DNA of 37,216 bases from Oligoflexia bacterium (GTDB lineage Bacteria; Bdellovibrionota; UBA1018; CAIMNF01). This document shows, piece after piece, positions 9,662 through 19,232 of this stretch (positions within the stretch are counted from its first letter, which is position 1; every line of letters begins with the position of its first letter). Where the stretch lies: the NCBI GenBank assembly GCA_903845155.1, contig CAIMWN010000207.1, forward strand, positions 1-37,216, given 5' to 3'. The position numbers were made by a program, and so were the translations under genes. A model generated the notes under the pieces. That model was not told the origin of the DNA and did no database searches. It saw nothing but the letters and a program-made list of their open reading frames with translations.

Positions 9662-10797
9662 TGTCTCAACAATTCCCCATCTATATCGAAGAACTGAAAC
9701 CTTACATTGCCGGGAAACCGATTGAAGAAACTCAGCGTGAATACGGAATCAAGCACGTCATTAAGCTCGCTTCCAACGAGAACCCGCTCGGATCTTCGCC
9801 CAAAGCATTAAAGGCAATTCAGAAAGCAATGTCCCAGCTTCAGCTTTACCCTGATGCAAGTGGTTTTCATCTTCGCACCGCGCTTGCTAAGCTTGAGAAA
9901 GTAAGTTTCGATGAAATTGTTTTGGGCAATGGCTCGAACGAAGTGATTGAATTGCTGATTCGCACATTCTGTGTACCTGGTGACTTCATGGTGGCGAGTG
10001 ATGGAGTGTTTGCCGCTTATCCTATTTCTGCACGCATTCAAGGTGTCGACACTTTGTTCACACGGATGACCCAAGACTATTGTTTTGATTTAAAAGCAAT
10101 GCTCGAACTCATCAAAAAGAATGAACGCGTAAAACTAGTAGCTATTCCCAATCCCAATAATCCCACCGGTACCTACGTTCGGGAAAAAGAGTTGCTTCCT
10201 TTTCTGAAGGAGGTAGAGAAAATCCGCGACGGCAGTGTGCATGTGATCCTCGATTATGCGTATTGGGATTATGTCACCGCTAAGGATCTGCCAGATCCAA
10301 TTAAGCTTTATCGCAAGTTTTCAAATATTTCAGTTCTGAAAACTTTTTCTAAAATTTATGGTTTGGGTGGTCTTCGCGTGGGTTATGGCGTAATTAGGCC
10401 TGCGCTCGCGAAATATGTTCAAAAAGTGAGAATGCCGTTCAACGTTTCAAATCTTGCACTGGAAGGTGCGCGAGCTGCGATTACTGATACCGCCTTTGTG
10501 AAGAAATCCATTCGCGTCAATCAAGTTGGAATGAAGTTCATGAGAAAAGCGTTTGATGAATTAAAAATTCCCTATCTTCCTTCCCAAGGAAATTTTTTAT
10601 TGATCAATGCAAGGCTCGGTTTTGGAATGTCGGGCATGGAAGTATTTAATGAGTGCCTGAAACTGGGTGTGATTTTTAGACCGGTAGCGAATTACGGCAT
10701 GCCGGATTGGCTGCGTGTCACTATTGGTACTGAAGCTCAAAATAAAGTAGCCCTGAAAGCATTCAAAACTATTTTAAAGGGAGCAAAACCACAATGA
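9661..10797 (+). CDS. hisC: Histidinol-phosphate aminotransferase
   Basis: PLP aminotransferase motifs: KLASNENPLGSSPKAL, NGSNEVIELLIRTF, PNPNNPTGT, SVLKTFSKIYGLGGLRVGYG. Confidence 0.9.
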   Translation: MSQQFPIYIEELKPYIAGKPIEETQREYGIKHVIKLASNENPLGSSPKALKAIQKAMSQLQLYPDASGFHLRTALAKLEKVSFDEIVLGNGSNEVIELLIRTFCVPGDFMVASDGVFAAYPISARIQGVDTLFTRMTQDYCFDLKAMLELIKKNERVKLVAIPNPNNPTGTYVREKELLPFLKEVEKIRDGSVHVILDYAYWDYVTAKDLPDPIKLYRKFSNISVLKTFSKIYGLGGLRVGYGVIRPALAKYVQKVRMPFNVSNLALEGARAAITDTAFVKKSIRVNQVGMKFMRKAFDELKIPYLPSQGNFLLINARLGFGMSGMEVFNECLKLGVIFRPVANYGMPDWLRVTIGTEAQNKVALKAFKTILKGAKPQ

Positions 10798-11504
10798 GTG
10801 ATCAACCCTTTGTTGTTGCAGTAGATGGACCAGCGGGTACAGGTAAAAGTTCTGCTACAAAACGAATCGCCGATCTTTTGGGTTTGATTCACGTGGATAC
10901 CGGGGCCTTGTACCGTGGGGTTGCTTTTCAGTGTTTTGAGGTGGGCTTTACGCTTGATTTTGACGAAAGCGATCACGATGCCATCACTAAAATTGCACAG
11001 AAGGCCCAGTTTGAATTTAAGCGTATTAAAAGTAAGAATCCTTCCAATCGTTTATTTCTGAACGGCAAAGACGTGACCAGTATGATTCGAACTCCTGATA
11101 TGAGCATGATGGCCTCACGCGTATCGGCGATTCCAGGAGTCCGAGCTGCGCTCAAGGGTTTGCAACGAAATTTAGGCATGTCTGCGCCCTCCATCTTAGA
11201 AGGTCGCGATATAGGTACGGTCATTTTTCCAGACGCAAATATTAAATTTTTTCTTACTGCCAGTATTGATGAACGCGCCAAGCGTCGTCTCTCTGAGCTT
11301 GAAGCACAAGGTGGCGATTCCCCGTCCTTTGAAGAGTTACGCGAACAAATTTTAAAACGAGATGAAGGTGACTCTACTCGTGCCATTGCTCCTTTGAAAA
11401 AGGCGAGTGATGCGATTGAAATTGATACCACAGCATCGACTTTAGATCAGGTAGTGATTGAAATGGCAAAGCTCATCCGAGCAAAAATGAACAAAGCAGG
11501 ATAA
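10794..11504 (+). CDS. cmk: (d)CMP kinase
   Basis: VAVDGPAGTGKSSATKRIAD P-loop, HVDTGALYRGVAF, LEGRDIGTVIFPDANIKFFLTAS, KRDEGDSTRAIAPLKKA. Confidence 0.95.
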   Translation: MSDQPFVVAVDGPAGTGKSSATKRIADLLGLIHVDTGALYRGVAFQCFEVGFTLDFDESDHDAITKIAQKAQFEFKRIKSKNPSNRLFLNGKDVTSMIRTPDMSMMASRVSAIPGVRAALKGLQRNLGMSAPSILEGRDIGTVIFPDANIKFFLTASIDERAKRRLSELEAQGGDSPSFEELREQILKRDEGDSTRAIAPLKKASDAIEIDTTASTLDQVVIEMAKLIRAKMNKAG

Positions 11505-12589
11505 TGAAGAAGAAGTTCTTTCAGCATGCAAAAATTTTAGTGACGAGAACCGATAAGTTGGGCGATGTCCTGCTTGCTACTCCGGTACTCAAGAAAATTC
11601 GGGAAGCTTATCCGCAAGCGAAACTGTCGTTTTTGGTTCAAAAAGCGTGGATGCCGCTGCTTCAGTTCGGAGATGAAGTTGAACTCATCGAGTACCAACC
11701 GCAGATGACCGAAAAGGAACTCACGCGCTTACTGAAGTCTAAGAGATTTGATGTGGCCATTGTGATTCGCGATGAAAAGAAAGTGACCTGGGCGGTAAAG
11801 GCTGCAAAAATTCCAGTGCGAGTAGGGCCGTATTCTACGGTAAGGTCATTGCTTGGATTTAACTTTGGATTATTGCAAAAGCGCTCTCGTTGTCTTATGC
11901 ATGAGGCGGAATATAATTTACAGCTGCTGACTCGAATTGGAATTGAATTTGAGGGCCCAGCCCAGCACCCTGATACTCTCCCTCGATCTTGGGTCAGCAT
12001 TGAAGAGGGCGCTAAAGAAAGAGCTAAAGAAAGAGCGCTTTCTTTTTTAACTCAACACGGACTGATCTCCCAAAAGTTTATCTGTGTTCATCCCGGTTCT
12101 GGTGGGTCTTCTCGTTACCTCTCGTTTGAAAAGATGGTCGAAATGATCAAAATAATTCAAAAAGAAGGCGATCAAAATCATGAAAAGGTGGTGATTACGG
12201 GCGGCCCTGAGGAGTCTAAGTTATTACAGAAATACGAAAATGCTATTCCCGGTGTCATTGTTTTTGGCGGTGCTTCTAGCACTTCTGTTGCAGAACTTGC
12301 AGAGCTGTTTTCGCAAGCAAAGGGAGTGATTGCTCATGGTACAGGGCCTTTGCATTTGGCCGCTGCGATGAATGTGCCTGTTTTTGCGATTTTCCCACCC
12401 CTTTTTGTTCTTTCAGAAAAACGCTGGGGCCCACTGACATCACTCCGGTACACATGGACGCCAAGCGGTTTAAAATGTCCTGAAAAATTCCGCTGCAGAG
12501 GTGTAAAATGCAGGTATTATGATTGTATGGATCAATTTGAACCGAATGCAGACGCGCTCAAAGGAAAAATGACATGGAAAAAAAGCTAG
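11504..12589 (+). CDS. Glycosyltransferase family 9 (ADP-heptose:LPS heptosyltransferase-like)
   Basis: ILVTRTDKLGDVLLATPVLKKIREAYPQAKLSFLV, CVHPGSGGSSRYL, VIAHGTGPLHLAAAMNVPVFAIFPP. Confidence 0.87.
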   Translation: MKKKFFQHAKILVTRTDKLGDVLLATPVLKKIREAYPQAKLSFLVQKAWMPLLQFGDEVELIEYQPQMTEKELTRLLKSKRFDVAIVIRDEKKVTWAVKAAKIPVRVGPYSTVRSLLGFNFGLLQKRSRCLMHEAEYNLQLLTRIGIEFEGPAQHPDTLPRSWVSIEEGAKERAKERALSFLTQHGLISQKFICVHPGSGGSSRYLSFEKMVEMIKIIQKEGDQNHEKVVITGGPEESKLLQKYENAIPGVIVFGGASSTSVAELAELFSQAKGVIAHGTGPLHLAAAMNVPVFAIFPPLFVLSEKRWGPLTSLRYTWTPSGLKCPEKFRCRGVKCRYYDCMDQFEPNADALKGKMTWKKS

Positions 12590-13602
12590 GCGTTTCGGTT
12601 ACGATTAAGAATGATGTTTTAGTGAACCTGCTGTCCCAATTCAAGGGAAAGCGAATTGCGGTTCTTGGTGACGTGGGCATAGATCGCTATACGCAGGGGA
12701 GTGTGGAGCGCATTTCGCCCGAAGCACCCGTACCGATCGTTTTTGTACAAAGTGAGTATTTGAAATTAGGACTTGCTGCCAACGTTGCGGATAACATTAT
12801 CGCGCTCGGAGGGATTGCGGAACTGAGTGGGGTGATTGGCAAGGATGAAGATGCGGAAAGTCTGAGTCATTTGTTAGGCGCGAAGAAACTCTCGGTGAAG
12901 TCGCTCGTGACGGACGCAACGCGAAGGACTATTCTCAAGGAAAGAATTGTTGCAGAGACGCAACAGATGCTCCGAGTAGATTATGAAAGCAATCATCCGC
13001 TGAGTCAGGTGATAAGAAAAAAAGTAACTCAATCGATTATCGCAAACATCAAGAACGCTGATGCACTGATCATTGAGGATTATGCAAAGGGGCTGCTGAG
13101 CGAAGACATGATCGCCTCCGCTATTCGTGAAGCGAAAAAAAAGAAAATTCCAGTACTCATTGATCCACACGTTAAGACACCGGTGGCTTGGTATCAAGGT
13201 GCAACATTGCTTACCCCAAATAAGCGTGAAGCAGAGGGGCTTGCGAATCTTAAAATTACAGATAAGAAATCTTTGCTTGAAGCCGGAAAACGAATCATGA
13301 AAAGTACTCAGGCTCAGAGTTTGGTCATCACGCTCGGAAAAGAAGGAATGGTGATTTTCACCCACGAAATGCTCGGGAAGAAAGATCCTCTCATGCATAT
13401 TCCAACCTTTGCGCGAGAAGTTTATGATGTTTCTGGAGCAGGGGATACGGTGATTTCAGTATTGGCGCTAGCGCTCTCTGCAGGCACAAGGCTTGATCAT
13501 GCAGCCTATGCTTCGAATTTGGCTGCAGGGGTAGAGGTAAGCAAGCGTGGAACCGCTACCGTGTCACCTGATGAAATTATGAAGGCATTTCACAGTCATT
13601 GA
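12574..13602 (+). CDS. rfaE1: D-glycero-beta-D-manno-heptose-7-phosphate kinase (HldE kinase domain only, PfkB family)
   Basis: RISPEAPVPIV, GLAANVADNIIALGG, LLTPNKREAEG, VYDVSGAGDTVISVLALALSAG. At 342 aa it lacks the nucleotidyltransferase domain. Confidence 0.87.
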   Translation: MEKKLGVSVTIKNDVLVNLLSQFKGKRIAVLGDVGIDRYTQGSVERISPEAPVPIVFVQSEYLKLGLAANVADNIIALGGIAELSGVIGKDEDAESLSHLLGAKKLSVKSLVTDATRRTILKERIVAETQQMLRVDYESNHPLSQVIRKKVTQSIIANIKNADALIIEDYAKGLLSEDMIASAIREAKKKKIPVLIDPHVKTPVAWYQGATLLTPNKREAEGLANLKITDKKSLLEAGKRIMKSTQAQSLVITLGKEGMVIFTHEMLGKKDPLMHIPTFAREVYDVSGAGDTVISVLALALSAGTRLDHAAYASNLAAGVEVSKRGTATVSPDEIMKAFHSH

Positions 13603-13700
13603 GTCTTCTTTGAGTTTCAGCTGTAACTGCGCGTCAATAGAATAACACTCTTCAGTTTTAGGCAAGTGAATCCGAGAAGAACCATCGGAGTAACAAAACC

Positions 13701-15317
13701 ATGAGTAATAAAAAATTGACCGTCCTATTCAATCCCCATTCTCTCGTTCTCTTCTTGTTGGCATTCGCCCTGCTCCCGGGTTGTAGTCACCCCGGCGTGA
13801 AGGTTGAACCAGTAAATGCAAAATACGAGTTTTCAAAATATCACTCTTCTGATGCTGAGCGGACACCCGCTTCTTTTTGCAAGCCAAACGATGCAGATAA
13901 AGCTGCAATAAAAAAGATGCTCACCGAAAGTCCTGAGGCTATTTCGAACGAAAGAAAAAAATACATGAAAGCGATGGTGCAAGCATATTTACTTGGAACC
14001 GAACTCATCAATACTTACGATGCCATGCTGGACCGCGAAGATCTCAATGTGAATGACATGAAGGATATTCGCTCTAGTGAAACTTATTCAAAACTTCTTG
14101 CACTCCATTTAGTGAAGAAAGACATTCGCCATTCTCTTGAGCAATTCTTCGCCACAAAAATCGCACTCGACGTTGAAGTGAGTAAAGGTGAAGCGCGAAA
14201 TGACATCATCGTCAGAAATACCAAAGAAGTCGAAAAGGAAATGCAGGAGATCATCAAATCCGGACCCGATGATCTTTATGCTGAAATTGCTCTCGACGAA
14301 ATTAAAGAAGACTTCACTGACCTTCAAGATTATTACGTGAATTGCGATTACAACGTGTTTTATACCAACATGAAAAAACGAATTGCAAAACATAAGGCTG
14401 ATCTCAATCGTCTCAGTAAATTGGTGAAGCCTAAGAAAGATGCCTATAAAGCGTGGGCTCCTCAGGGTTCAGAAGAGGGGATTGATGTGGGTGCTAAAGT
14501 AGATGTAATCGCACAAGACCTGATACACGATCAACAAGAACTCGCTGACCGTATGCCTTCAAGCCAAGAGATTTACCAAGCATCTACGGCGAGAAATGGA
14601 AATATTACCGGAAACGAATTTCCAAAAGGAACCTGGGCACTCACCTTTGATGATGGCCCCGCCTCGTACACGCCAAAAGTGCTCAAACATTTAAGTGAAC
14701 ATAAAATGAAAGCAACTTTCTTCATGTTGACCGAGCAATTGAATGAAAAAACTTATTTGGGTTATGCAAAACAAATGCAAAAAGAGGGACAAGCGATTGC
14801 TTCCCACTCCTACACCCATCCTCAAATGCCGACCTTGAGTCATGATGATCGCCAACATGAAATTATCGACGCTTCAAACGAGTTCGGAACTCTCCTGAAT
14901 GAGAAGGCAGAGTTTTTCAGGCTTCCTTATGGAGCAGGGGTCAGTGTTCCTGAGATTCGTGAAATGATTGCGAGCCAAAATATGATTCATGTATTTTGGA
15001 ATGTGGATACCTTGGATTGGCAGGATAAAAATCCGAAAACCATTTATACGCGTGCCCTGAAGCAAATGAACGCCTTAGGTCGAGGTGTAATTCTGTTTCA
15101 TGACATTCATCCCCAATCGGTGATCGCATCTGAAATGGTAATGGGGTATTTGAAAGACCCAGCAAACAACATTCGTACGGTGACGTTGCCTGAAATCATT
15201 AAAGAAATGAATGATAAAATTAAAGTGAATGACAAGACTCCAGTAGATGCTAAACCAGTAGCTAAGCCAGGAATCCCCGCGAACGCAATTGAACATGCAG
15301 GCGACCGTCGCCAATAA
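13701..15317 (+). CDS. Lipoprotein polysaccharide deacetylase (NodB homology, CE4) with long N-terminal helical region
   Basis: Lipobox ALLPGC. NodB motifs TFDDGP, HSYTHP, RLPYG, VDTLDW, ILFHD all present. Confidence 0.88.
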   Translation: MSNKKLTVLFNPHSLVLFLLAFALLPGCSHPGVKVEPVNAKYEFSKYHSSDAERTPASFCKPNDADKAAIKKMLTESPEAISNERKKYMKAMVQAYLLGTELINTYDAMLDREDLNVNDMKDIRSSETYSKLLALHLVKKDIRHSLEQFFATKIALDVEVSKGEARNDIIVRNTKEVEKEMQEIIKSGPDDLYAEIALDEIKEDFTDLQDYYVNCDYNVFYTNMKKRIAKHKADLNRLSKLVKPKKDAYKAWAPQGSEEGIDVGAKVDVIAQDLIHDQQELADRMPSSQEIYQASTARNGNITGNEFPKGTWALTFDDGPASYTPKVLKHLSEHKMKATFFMLTEQLNEKTYLGYAKQMQKEGQAIASHSYTHPQMPTLSHDDRQHEIIDASNEFGTLLNEKAEFFRLPYGAGVSVPEIREMIASQNMIHVFWNVDTLDWQDKNPKTIYTRALKQMNALGRGVILFHDIHPQSVIASEMVMGYLKDPANNIRTVTLPEIIKEMNDKIKVNDKTPVDAKPVAKPGIPANAIEHAGDRRQ

Positions 15318-15320
15318 CTG

Positions 15321-15848
15321 TTAGAAGTTTTTAGCTTCAGCCCTCAGTTGTTTCAGGAGTGAGCTTGAGCAAAACCAAGTTGCGGTGCTGGCGCAAGCAT
15401 GTGCTTGGTTGTTGGTTAACTTACTCGCCTTCAGTTTAGCTGCTTTGAGTGCGTGCTTCATTTCAAGTTTGGTCTCGAGTGTGCTTGCTTCATATAAGTC
15501 GGAATATAATCCGCAGTGACAGTCGGCTTCACAAGTATCGATGGCCTTAACGTTAGGGAACTCGGTTTTGGTGGCAGCAGCCAAGTATGATTTCTTGTTG
15601 GTGTCTAAATCTGCATTGATGACATTGGGGAGTTTTGAAATATCAGATGGCGAAAACTTACAATTCGGTAGTTTCTTTCCGTCTATAATGACTCTCAAAA
15701 CGGTCGCCGCCGTGTCGAGCGCTTCAAGCGAGGCGAGCGTCGGGAGGTCGTTTGCCTTGCTGTGTGCAGGATTGAGGAAGCCGAAGAGGATGAAAAGAGA
15801 TAATAGTTTCATGGTTTTATTGTAGTTGGATTTTAGATGAGTGGTCAA
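15321..15848 (-). CDS. Small exported Cys-containing hypothetical protein
   Basis: Signal peptide MKLLSLFILFGFLNPAHSKA within the ORF (likely start downstream of the first Met). CEADCHCGLY motif. Confidence 0.6.
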   Translation of the reverse strand: MTTHLKSNYNKTMKLLSLFILFGFLNPAHSKANDLPTLASLEALDTAATVLRVIIDGKKLPNCKFSPSDISKLPNVINADLDTNKKSYLAAATKTEFPNVKAIDTCEADCHCGLYSDLYEASTLETKLEMKHALKAAKLKASKLTNNQAHACASTATWFCSSSLLKQLRAEAKNF

Positions 15849-15920
15849 GCGCTAGCGTGCTGTTAGGCATTTGACGGGACAGGCGTTCACTGTTAATTCA
15901 CTGTAAGGGAGATTCTGAAC

Positions 15921-16490
15921 ATGTTGAGGCACTTTTATCTTTGTTTTTTGTTACTCGCTTCGATTCAAGCTTGGGCAACTCCCGCTCAAGTAGTCATCAT
16001 TCGGCACGCGGAAAAGCCTGCAGTGGGAAATGATCTCAATGATCAAGGTTGGAAAAGAGCGAAAGCGCTTCCTGACTTTTTCAAAACTAATGCGGTCGTG
16101 AATCAATTTGGTCCGCTCGTTGCTATTTACTCCATGGCCCCCAGTAGGGCAGATGGTTCAGTTCGCGCAATCCATACGATGGAGGCAACTGCTCAGTCGC
16201 TTTCACTCACGATTCATCAAGCGCTCACTAAAAATGAAATCGGAGCTTTAGTCAGTGAAATTAATACGACTCATGCTTTCGATAGTAAGACAGTAGTGAT
16301 CTGTTGGGAGCATAAGATGATTCCCGTAATTGCCAACACCTTTGGCTTAAGGGATGGACCTGACTCTTGGGATCGGGATGCGAGCGGAAACTCTTCTTTT
16401 GATCGTGCGTGGATTCTGACTTTTCGAAAAGACGGCATGATTGCATTTCAAGATATCGCAGAGCATGTGCTTCCTGGCGATAGCGACTAA
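15921..16490 (+). CDS. Exported histidine phosphatase superfamily protein
   Basis: Signal peptide LCFLLLASIQAWA, then VVIIRHAEKPAVGNDLNDQGWKRAKAL (RHG motif) and VICWEHKMIPVIANTFG (second His). Confidence 0.75.
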   Translation: MLRHFYLCFLLLASIQAWATPAQVVIIRHAEKPAVGNDLNDQGWKRAKALPDFFKTNAVVNQFGPLVAIYSMAPSRADGSVRAIHTMEATAQSLSLTIHQALTKNEIGALVSEINTTHAFDSKTVVICWEHKMIPVIANTFGLRDGPDSWDRDASGNSSFDRAWILTFRKDGMIAFQDIAEHVLPGDSD

Positions 16491-18121
16491 GTTTGATTCA
16501 CTCTCTGCGTGCAAGCTATCTTTTTCTGAAGCACGACAAAAACTCCGCAAAGCGTGAGCCAGAAAAAGAACTCAAATGGCGAGTTCTTTTTCCGCTTTTC
16601 AGGATCTTGCACAAATAAGCACGAGCCTCCGTCAGAGCTTCCGGGAGCAACCGTCACGGCTGTGCTGCTGTACTTAATGACCACGCCCGCGCTACTCGCG
16701 CTCGAAGCTCTCGGATTTCCATAAGTGTCGATGTAAGAGAAGGTGGTGCTATAGGTTCCGGCTGGAATGGAGGTTAAGCTCGCAGATAAAATATTACTGT
16801 TACTCGTAAGAGCTGCAGTGAGATCAAGATTAAAACTCGTTTGAGCGGAATCTTGGAGCGTGAGAACAATGGGTGCAGTAGTAAGGATCGAATTGAATAG
16901 AGTGAATTGCATGGAGCCAGACTGAGGGGTTTCGGGCGTTGAAAATTGGATAGGCAGAGTATCGGTATAGGTGGTGGAGGAGGCTGGGGCGATCAACGTA
17001 GGGGCGCCAGTGGACGTAATGGTATGAATGCTAATCGCCGCGTTGCTAGCGTGGGCGGATGGATTGTTGTAAATGTCTTGATAGGAAAATGTTGCGGTAT
17101 AGGTTCCATCAGGAATAGCCGTGGAGGATGCGGCTTGAATATTGCTGTTGTTGACGTGAGTGATGGGCTGAGAGAGGTCGAGGTTAAAGCTGCTGAGGCC
17201 TGAATCACTCAATTGGAGTGTAATGGTTTGCCCAGTGCCGCTTAAGAGACTTAAGGTCTTGGTGCCGGAGGTAGCCATTTCGGGAGCTGTAAAGTTGATG
17301 GGGAGGATATTGGTGTAGCTCGTGCTTGCAGCCGGATAGGTGAGGGTGGGTGTGAGCGTATTGTACTTGACCACCACTCCTGAATTGGTGGTTGTCGCAG
17401 CGGGATTCCCTAGAGAGTCACTATAAGTAAGTGAAACGGTGTAGGGTCCATCAGGAATGGAGTTTGCACTCGCACTGGCGAAATTCGCATTCGAGCCTAA
17501 ATTTGCGTTTGGATCGAGCATGAAGTCAGTCGAGGCACTGGGACTGAGCACGAAAGAATATGTTTGATTGGTGGAGGTATTGAGAAACGATAATTGCCGA
17601 CCTGATGATACGGCATCTGGAAAGTTATATTTGATGCGTATCGGATTGGAAGTAGTATAGGTGCCACTGCTTGAAGCAGGGTAGTTGAGAGTAGCCGGAT
17701 TGGTAGAGGTTTTAATGACTACGCCACCCAAGGTAGGTGTAGAGGTGGTGGTACCCAGGTGTTGGTAAGAGAGCTTCACGGTATAGGTGCCGTCTGGGAT
17801 ACTGGTGACCCCCTCCAGTACAGAACCAATTTGATTCCCGAGAAGGGGGCTCAAATTACCCGGAGCGATGGTAAAACTCTGAGAAAGTGAATTGTTTAAA
17901 ATCAAGGTACGAGTGACCGCGCCTGTAAATAGCAAGGTTACGGTCCCGCTCGTCGGGGTTTCAGAAATCGTATAGTTCACAGCTATGTTTGAATAATAGG
18001 TTGAGGCAGTAGGACTGGTCATAGTGACGGAAGCAAAAGTTGGTTCCGAGAATCCGATGAACAATAGGATTGCAATTCCGCTCTGAACTAATGACTTAAA
18101 TAGGAGAGAAGTTCTTTTCAT
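16487..18121 (-). CDS. Exported surface protein with four ~110-aa Ig-like tandem repeats and a CTERM-like tail
   Basis: Signal peptide. Four repeats, each with a (S/A)IP(D/A)G(T/P)Y(T/S) core and a Y(x)xTLPI-type start. C-terminus GGSCLF...FEFFFWLTLCGVFVVLQKKIACTQR. Confidence 0.75.
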   Translation of the reverse strand: MKRTSLLFKSLVQSGIAILLFIGFSEPTFASVTMTSPTASTYYSNIAVNYTISETPTSGTVTLLFTGAVTRTLILNNSLSQSFTIAPGNLSPLLGNQIGSVLEGVTSIPDGTYTVKLSYQHLGTTTSTPTLGGVVIKTSTNPATLNYPASSSGTYTTSNPIRIKYNFPDAVSSGRQLSFLNTSTNQTYSFVLSPSASTDFMLDPNANLGSNANFASASANSIPDGPYTVSLTYSDSLGNPAATTTNSGVVVKYNTLTPTLTYPAASTSYTNILPINFTAPEMATSGTKTLSLLSGTGQTITLQLSDSGLSSFNLDLSQPITHVNNSNIQAASSTAIPDGTYTATFSYQDIYNNPSAHASNAAISIHTITSTGAPTLIAPASSTTYTDTLPIQFSTPETPQSGSMQFTLFNSILTTAPIVLTLQDSAQTSFNLDLTAALTSNSNILSASLTSIPAGTYSTTFSYIDTYGNPRASSASSAGVVIKYSSTAVTVAPGSSDGGSCLFVQDPEKRKKNSPFEFFFWLTLCGVFVVLQKKIACTQRVNQT

Positions 18122-18180
18122 CTTTTAATGGTAGCAGCTGAGAAAGTGAAATCAAGGAAGAAGATGTCAGTTCTTTCCTA

Positions 18181-18241
18181 CAACTCCCTGTGGGTATGCT
18201 AGGGAGTTGACGGTCCAAAGAGTGCGGCAAAAGAGCGCCGC
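18181..18241. repeat. Two small hairpins in the intergenic leader
   Basis: CAACTCCCT-N11-AGGGAGTTG (18181-18209) and GCGGC-N8-GCCGC (18224-18241), upstream of the 18357 gene. Confidence 0.6.
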
Positions 18242-18356
18242 AGATATTGACTTTATACACAAGCATTGTGTTGTAATTATCCTCTGAATCCCCTATTTTA
18301 CATTTCGTCGCCATAAGGGCGAAGCACTCAATAAAACGAAAGTAGGAAAAATTAAA

Positions 18357-19214
18357 ATGAAAAGTACCTTATTCTTATCCCTGACCTTACTCGCGCTTCT
18401 TGCGATTCAACCCCGCACCTATGCAAGTAGCCTGATTAGTCACGATGATATTATGGCAATTGAAGATCAGACCGATGTTCAAAGTGATGAAGTGAAAACC
18501 AGCCCAGAAACACTGTCTGTTGAAGAGGTGGTTGCTTCTACTGAAACTGGAAAGACAGCGATGAACTCAGACCACAAAAAATCCATATTCGCGATCCTGA
18601 AGTCATATCACCAATATAAAATCCACAATCGTGCGTTGGTTAAAAACTTTAAGCACAATTATCGTGCACTGAAAGCCGAGCTTCGTGATTCAAATTCAGA
18701 GCTTTCTCAGGCTATGGTTTTAGCGAAAAAAACTTGCGATTCTACTCCTGAGAGTTGTCGCCAAGCTTTCAATCAGTTGGTGAGAGCTCGCTTTGAAGCG
18801 AAAATGAATCCGCAATCAATTTCTTGGATTAACTATTTTCTGCCAAGTGCTCAGGCTGAAAGTAGCGGTTTCCTATTTCAAACTTGTACTTCAGGTAGTC
18901 TCAATGATAATGGACAGCAAAACGACCTTAATTTCCATGCTCTCTTTTTTGGAGCGCTCGACTACACTTGCGAATCGCGTGACTTTAAAATGAAAATATA
19001 TGGTCCAGGCTTATCCTATGAAGGATTAGGCATGTTCGGCATGGCATGTAGTTCTGATCAAGGTGGCAACAATGTTGGCTTGATCGCAGGCGCGAGCTTA
19101 GGTATTGGAGTAAAAACGGCGCTCACCATTGGTGACAGCGGCATTTGTACTTTGGTTGGTTTATCAGCCGGAGTTGGAGCGTACGCAGGCGTTGCCGTAA
19201 TGAAAATGAAATAA
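18357..19214 (+). CDS. Exported hypothetical protein, Gly-rich C-terminal domain
   Basis: Signal peptide MKSTLFLSLTLLALLAIQPRTYAS; basic helical middle; Gly-rich hydrophobic tail (GLIAGASLGIGVKTALTIGDSGICTLVGLSAGVGAYAGVAV). Confidence 0.65.
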   Translation: MKSTLFLSLTLLALLAIQPRTYASSLISHDDIMAIEDQTDVQSDEVKTSPETLSVEEVVASTETGKTAMNSDHKKSIFAILKSYHQYKIHNRALVKNFKHNYRALKAELRDSNSELSQAMVLAKKTCDSTPESCRQAFNQLVRARFEAKMNPQSISWINYFLPSAQAESSGFLFQTCTSGSLNDNGQQNDLNFHALFFGALDYTCESRDFKMKIYGPGLSYEGLGMFGMACSSDQGGNNVGLIAGASLGIGVKTALTIGDSGICTLVGLSAGVGAYAGVAVMKMK

Positions 19215-19232
19215 AAGCATATATTTTCTTTT

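Noticed and set aside
10973-11431. Minus-strand 152-aa ORF opposite cmk
   Set aside because: Fully antisense to a conserved kinase; composition mirrors the codon bias of the sense strand.
12874-13398. Minus-strand 174-aa ORF opposite rfaE1
   Set aside because: Antisense shadow; Cys/Phe-rich sequence without family features.
15541-15825. Plus-strand 94-aa ORF opposite the 15321-15848 exported protein
   Set aside because: The minus-strand frame has a clear signal peptide; this one is its complement.
16946-17203. Gly-rich plus-strand ORF
   Set aside because: Complement of Thr/Pro/Ser-rich repeat coding on the minus strand.
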